From the NCBI GenBank assembly GCA_039720395.1, contig CM077820.1, positions 18,249,923 through 18,313,922 on the forward strand: a stretch of 64,000 nucleotides of DNA, given 5' to 3'. Below the pieces are notes generated by a model. The model was not told the origin of the DNA. It saw only the letters and a list, made by a program, of their open reading frames with translations, and did not search any database. Within the stretch, counting starts at the first letter, position 1. Every line of letters starts with the position of its first letter. Below, piece by piece: positions 58,628 through 64,000 of this stretch. The position numbers and the translations under genes are program-made. The DNA is from Liquidambar formosana. Lineage: Eukaryota; Streptophyta; Magnoliopsida; Saxifragales; Altingiaceae.

Positions 58628-59145
58628 GCAAGGATCTTTTATTCAGAGTATGATTGTTTCTTATTCTTATTCTATTAGCTAGGATTTCAGTTTTTCAGAA
58701 ATCTTCATGATAGGGAGGATTGTGAGCTGTCTTCTCTTCTTTCCCTTCTTAAAGACGTTGTTTTGAGATCTTTGCACCCATATAGGAGGAGGTGGATTCC
58801 GCATTTTTCTGGTGCTTTTTCCTATAAATCCTATTGGTAGTTTTGGTTGATGATTCTTATGCTCCATCTTTTCCCCCCAATAAGTTTATTTGGAAATCAA
58901 AAGTGCCTTTAAAAGTTCAAGTTTTAATGTGGACTGTTTCTCGTGAGAGTATTAATACTAACAATATTTTCAGAGGACAAGACCTACATGTTTCCTGTTA
59001 CCTTAATGGTGTATTATGCACATGAGATAGGATGAGAATATAGATCATCTATTCTTGCACTGCGCAGTTGTGAGCTTTTTGTGGCGGAATCTGTTTCATT
59101 TGACTGATCTTTTTACGTTTTCTCCAACCACTTGTGTTGATATGA
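58628..59145 (+). mobile_element. Old LINE fragment (ORF2 C-terminal region), interrupted
   Basis: Plus-strand codons in shifted frames show RRRWIPHFSGAFSYKS (about 58785-58832), then FPPNKFIWKSKVPLKVQVLM and the zinc-binding segment that follows in this LINE type, running to about 59140. It ends abruptly where the T run of the minus-strand LINE begins at 59149. The remainder is presumably on the far side of that insertion, beyond the window. Confidence 0.7.
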
Positions 59146-59252
59146 CTGTTTTTTTTTTTTTTTTTTTTTTGATAAGGTAAATTTGTATTGATGAACAAAA
59201 AGGGCTTAGCCCATGTACATAAGCCATATACAATGACTAACCACACTACCCT

Positions 59253-62200
59253 CTATAGCTTAAAGTAATCCACAAATTTAACAAAAGAAAGATTACATGT
59301 ATTAGTGTGACTAGAATACCACAAAAATAAAGACTTAACAAAGGAAGCCTTGAGGTCAATAATAGACTTCTCAACCCCATCAAAAGTTCTAGCATTTCTC
59401 TCCCTCCAAATGCACCATATAATAGCATGCAGAGCCATAAACCAAATCACTTTTGCCTCTTTGCGCCCCCCCTTAAACCACCAACCTGTCAAAAGGTCGT
59501 AGGTAGAAGAAGGGAGCACCCAATGGATTCCAAACATATTAAATAGAAGCATCCAAAGGCTCCTAGCCACAAAACAATGAATAAAGAGATGATCCACGGT
59601 TTCCGCGTCTTGTTTGCAAAGAATACATCTATTCGGCACATACCACCCTTTTCTAGATAGATTATCCAAGGTTAGACAGTTTTTACTTCACACCAACCAA
59701 CAAAAAAATGCAACTTTAGTAGGAACCGAGGAAATCCATGTGACTTTTGCTGGAAGAAATAAATTCCCTAAAGGTCTCAAGCACTTGTAGAAAGATTTTA
59801 CGAAGAATAACCCTTTAGAATCCTTACGCCAAACCAAGGAATCATTCTCACCCTCCAAAATCTTACTCTCATAAAGAACTTGGAAGAAAGCCAATACTTC
59901 CTCCATTTCCCAATCATTAAAACGACGGACAAAAAGAACATTCCAATGACGAGTTCCCACTTCCCCTTCCAAATAATCCATAATCAAAGCTTCCTTGTTA
60001 GTAGCAATAGAATATAAAGAGGGAAATTCCAACATAAGGGGCGAATTGGAACACCACAAGTCTTTCCAAAATTTCACCCTACTACCATCACCAACTTTAA
60101 ACCCAATCTCTTTAATGAAAACGCCAAAACCTTGCATAATCGCCTTCCAAAGACCCACACCATGGGCTGCCATAACAACATTAGACCACCAACCTTCTCT
60201 AGAAATCCCATACTTCCAAATAATAACATCCCGCCATAAACCTTGGTCCCCCCTACCAAATCTCCAAAGCCATTTGCCCATTAGAGCTTGATTGATACAA
60301 CCAATGGGTCTAACCCCTAAACCTCCCATATGTTTTGGAAGACAAATGGTGCCCCAATCAACAAGATGGTATTTCCTCACACCTCCCACACCATTCCATA
60401 AAAATTCCCTTTGGAGTTTTTTTATCTTAGTAGCCACGGATGTAGGAATTTTATGAATGGACATGAAATAAATGGGGATTGAAGATAAAACACTATGGAT
60501 GAGTGTTAGTTTACCTCCTTTAGAGAGATACCCTTTTTTCCATCCACCAAGCCTTCTTTCAACTTTCTCGATGACGGGATCCCAAACTTTAGGGTCTTTG
60601 AAGCGGGCCCCCAAAGGTAATCCAAGATATGTCGATGGTAATTTCCCAACTTTGCAACTCAAAATAGTAACAAGATTTTCCACATTACCCACCGGAATAA
60701 GATTGGACTTCCCAAGGTAAACTTTAAGACCCGACACCGCTTCAAAAGAAAGAAGAATAACCCTCAAATTTGACATGTGCTCCTCCTCCAAACCACAAAA
60801 AATTAAGGCATCATCGGCAAAAAGTAAGTGGGAAATCTTGCCCATCCCAAACCGACCATCACCCACTACAAAACCCTCCAATAAATTTGCATCCACGGCT
60901 TTGGCAATGTAATTACTCAATACTTCCATTACCAAAATAAATAAAAATGGAGAAAGAGGATCCCCTGCGGACCCCTCTAGAGCTTTGGAAAAAACCATAG
61001 GGGTTTCCATTCACCAAAACCGAGTAAGAAGGAGTAGAAATACACCAAGTAATCCACTTACGCCACTTCACCCCAAAACCCATCCTCTCTAGGAGGTAAA
61101 TAAGACAATGCCAATTAACATAATCATATGCCTTCTCCAAATCAATCTTTGCCAAGATACCCGGGTTCCCATTTTTCAATTTAGAATCCACACATTCATT
61201 TGCCACAAGAGCCACATCTATTATTTGTCTACCACTAATAAAGGCAAATTGTGTCGGAGAGATAAGTTTCCCAATAACTTTAGAAAGTCTCAAAGCCAAC
61301 ACCTTAGATAGAATCTTAAACACACTTCCAATCAAGGAAATAGGACGAAAATCACATACATCCACCACTTCCCCCTTCTTAGGAATGAGAGCAATAAAAG
61401 TAGCATTAAGACTTCTTTCAATCTTTGCTCTAGCAAAAAATTCTTCAAATACTTTCATCAAGTCATTTTTTATAACTCTCTAACATTTATGAAAAAATGC
61501 CATAGAAAAACCATCCGGGCCGGGGGCTTTATCACCGCACAAAGAATTAAGGGCTTCCAAAACCTCCATTTCATCAAATTCTCCATCCAACCAATTAGCT
61601 TCCTCTATATAAAGTGAATTAAATGGCATGTCGTCGGTGAGAGGCCTCCAATCTTCTTCCTCATAGAAAAGGTTCTCACAAAAATCAACAACTTCTTTGG
61701 AAAAAATTTCCTCATTATCCACAAGAGCCCCATTCACCATTAATTTCCCAATAAAGTTACCCCTCTTATGTGCATTGGCCATTCTATGAAAGAACTTGGT
61801 ATCTTTGTCGCCTTCCTTTAACCACAAGCTTCTAGATTTTTGGTGCCAACTAATCTCTTCCATACGGGCTAATCTAACAAATTCCGCTTTAGCCTCCATC
61901 CTATTAGCTTTTTCTTCAACCGATAATTCCAACCGCCCTTCCTTCTCATCAAGGAAATGAATCCTATCCAAAACCCTTTCTTTGGATTCTCTAATATTGC
62001 CGAACACTTCCTTATTCCATCCTTTCAAACTAACCTTCAAAGCCTTCAACTTCTTAGCGAACACAAAACTAGGAGAACCCAAAAAAGAATAAGAGCCCCA
62101 CCAATTATTCACTTGATCAACAAAACCTTCCTCCTCAAGCCACATATTCTCAAACCAAAAAGGGCCTCTAGCCATTCTCATACCTTCACTATCAAGTAAT

Positions 62201-62889
62201 AATGGAATATGATCGGATAAGGGTCTAGGGAGAGCAGATTGTGTAACTCTAGGAAAATGTTCTTCCCAAGAGGGCCAAAAGAGAAATCTATCCAATCTTG
62301 AAAGGCTAGGAATGTCGCGGTTATTCGACCAAGTGAACCAACCCCCATTAATTGGAGGGTCAATTAATTCATTAGACTCCACAAAATCCAAGAATAACTG
62401 CATAGCCGAAGAGAGATGATCACCCCCTTTTTTCTCACTAGGAAAGCGCACCACGTTGAAGTCTCCCGCCACACACCAAGGGAGAGCCCACTTGGAATAG
62501 AAACTTTCCAATTCTAACCAGCAAGATGATCTAAGTTGGTCATCATTAGGGTCGTATACCCCTGTAAAAATCCATTGAAACCTGTCATCTATATTCTTAA
62601 AGACACAAGAGGCAGAAAATATACCAAAACCTTCATCAATTTTAGAAAGGACGCTGTTATCCCACATAATTAGCACTCCACCAGGTGTGCCATGAGCTCC
62701 CAGTTCAACCTAGCTCACGTGATTACCCGCCCATAAATCTCTGGTAATACTCCTGTCCATCACTTCAATTTTTGTTTCTTGAAAAACCACAACATCCCCC
62801 TTCCATTTCTTTAAGGCCGATTTAATCCTCCTCCTTCTCTCCCTACTATTTAGACCTCTCACATTCCAACAAATAATGCGTAACTTCAT
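59253..62889 (-). pseudogene. LINE ORF2 (endonuclease and reverse transcriptase), four lesions
   Basis: ORF2 starts at ATG 62889. The endonuclease begins MKLRIICWNVRGLNS, followed by FQETK and later GDFNVV, SRLDRFL and LSDHIPL. RT blocks follow: GDKAPGPDGFSMAFF, NATFIALIPKK, DFRPISLIGSVFKILSKVLA, ISGRQIIDVALVANE, KIDLEKAYDYVNW, GDPLSPFLFIL and the catalytic FADD (LLFADDALIFCG, about 60835). Near the end is the zinc-binding block CILCKQDAETVDHLFIHC. Lesions: TAG at about 62710 after AGNHVS, a stop at 61482-61480 after FFHKC, a frameshift near 60960 just before GDPLSPF, and TAG at 59688. The stop near 62710 replaces a position that is Trp in this family. Confidence 0.9.
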
Positions 62890-64000
62890 ATAGAGACTAA
62901 ATCACGAATCAAATTCACCCCACCAGCCTCCGACATAGTTTCAGGATCTTCTCTGTTCTCGTAATTTATAGACCATTCCAGTTTTTTCAATTCCCTTTTC
63001 CTCCTCTCAATCGGGCTAATCAGTTTCTTCCTAGGAGATAATGATCTTCTCGACCTCCAACTTTTTTCTGTAGAAGAGAACAGTGAAACCACCTCTTCTT
63101 CATGACCACCATAAGAAGTACCCAGGAACCTACTTAATCCTTTTACTTTAGATTTCACCCATTCCGAAATTTCCATATCACTCGTACCCCCATATTCAAT
63201 CAGAAGACACTCGTCTGCCCCTACTCTATTACAAACATCATATCCAGGTTCCAAGGAATTAATCGGAAGGCAAACTAAAGGTTCTGGGAAATCAATACCT
63301 GAAGAATTTCTATACACACATTCAAACTCTCTACCAGATTCACCAGTTCTCGTATCATAGCTGGCCTTCCTCAGCATACACACTCCGGCTGTCATAGTTA
63401 GCGGGGGCCTCCATCATCATCAAGCTCACTTACTGTCAGCGTCGGTGGAGATACTCCAGACTGAGCCCTTATCTTTTTACTAGACTCATCAACGCCCTCA
63501 CCATTTCTGGCGCTAGCTCCATTGACCTCCAACTCCCTGCGATCTCCCACAGAATCTGCCTAAAGAGGAAGACATAACACTCCATCCTTGTTGGTTCCGT
63601 GAACCAACCCAATAGGCCCAACATAATATTTGGAACTAGAACAAGAAGGATCAGAATGCTTAGACACCGTTTGGGCTGCCAGTCCAACGTAACCATCACC
63701 CTGGCCTAGACCTAAGACCCCACCCATTTGCTCTTCACGTGAGACACATACCTGATTTTCCCCATTGCTATCACGTGCCACGCCTCTTCCCTCTTTACTC
63801 TTCTGTTTATCTGACTTCAAAAACCTCCCACCCACCATCGTATGGCCAGCCAATACCCCATTACCACGTGCCCTCGCAGGAGAAACCACCTCCACTCTCC
63901 TCTATCGCGCATAGTTGTCCACCCGTCTCCTACTTCTCGATCGATGCTCTACAGCTCGATGTCTGCCGTTTCCGTTCCTTTCACGAGCTTCAATGATGGC
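62886..64000 (-). pseudogene. LINE ORF1 C-terminal part, frameshifted, continues outside window
   Basis: The final 169-codon frame (63395-62886) ends NLIRDLVSI and TGA at 62888-62886, overlapping the ORF2 ATG by three bases (ATGA). Upstream, another frame (from about 63895 to 63560) reads GPIGLVHG and then is lost to stops and a frameshift between about 63560 and 63400. The composition is basic and low in structure, as usual for the tail of plant LINE ORF1. The DUF4283-type N-terminus and any zinc knuckle would lie beyond 64000. Confidence 0.65.

Larger units (their letters stand above)
59149..64000 (-). mobile_element. Large minus-strand L1-type LINE, 5' end outside window
   Basis: The 22-nt T run at 59149-59170 is the poly(A) tail. 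The element reads leftward from beyond 64000: ORF1 C-terminal part, ORF2 with endonuclease and reverse transcriptase, zinc-binding region, short 3' UTR with GGGCTTAGCCCATGTACATA. At least 4.85 kb is present. ORF2 carries three in-frame stops and one frameshift, so this copy is inactive but much less decayed than its relative at 54955-56370. It lies inside an older opposite-strand LINE and in what should be a UTP10 intron. Confidence 0.9.

Noticed and set aside
1..64000. CRISPR arrays, operons, plasmid or phage origins, tRNA or rRNA genes
   Set aside because: No such structures were found; the only tRNA-like sequence is the SINE at 43166-43380, which lacks a full cloverleaf and has a retroposon tail and duplication.

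Overview
This window is eudicot-type plant nuclear DNA: AT-rich, with GT-AG introns, plant L1 LINEs, Ty1/Copia and Ty3/Gypsy-type elements, a tRNA-derived SINE and many MITEs. No bacterial, organellar or viral genome features are visible. The species cannot be fixed from the sequence.

Two conserved host genes lie head to tail on the minus strand. (1) 5545-16435: a complete seven-coding-exon gene for a mitochondrial CBP3/UQCC1-type ubiquinol-cytochrome c chaperone (298 aa), with a leader intron and a GC-AG fifth coding intron. (2) 19589-57265: the 3' part of a UTP10/HEATR1/BP28 gene, a HEAT-repeat subunit of the nucleolar small-subunit processome. I assembled 26 coding exons whose phases all agree, giving 1611 codons plus a stop. 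The N-terminal part (several hundred residues by comparison with the family) must lie beyond position 64000.

The rest is mostly transposons and their relics. 1-2566: AT-rich DNA and the 3' half of a plus-strand LINE with an RNase H domain. 2567-5544: no gene. Introns of the CBP3-like gene: a Copia relic (7586-9040) and a long foldback (10990-11580). 16436-19475: intergenic MITE and a large inverted duplication (18259-19168). UTP10 introns: nested hAT-type and other MITEs (22190-24530), LINE 3' ends, a TSD-flanked MITE (31236-31369), then a 9.9-kb intron holding a solo-LTR candidate, a full Copia element (37764-42575, TSD ACACT), a SINE (43166-43380, 15-bp TSD), a gag-only LTR element (43810-45748, TSD CATAT) and a Stowaway MITE. 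49243-49799: a tandem repeat interrupted by a second Stowaway. 54955-56370: a LINE with another LINE end nested in it. 57650-58353: a hAT-type MITE full of GATATATCG motifs. 58628-59145: an old plus-strand LINE relic. 59149-64000: a large minus-strand LINE, with ORF1 and ORF2 overlapping at ATGA, running off the window.

I see no evidence for a new multi-gene system. The most unusual items are: a reading-frame-preserving duplicate of the last UTP10 codons just downstream of the gene; a degenerate copy of a UTP10 exon in an intron; a GC-AG intron; a 38-nt G run ten bases inside a UTP10 splice donor; a perfect 135-bp tandem duplication across a Copia LTR edge; and the inverted duplication at 18.3-19.2 kb.
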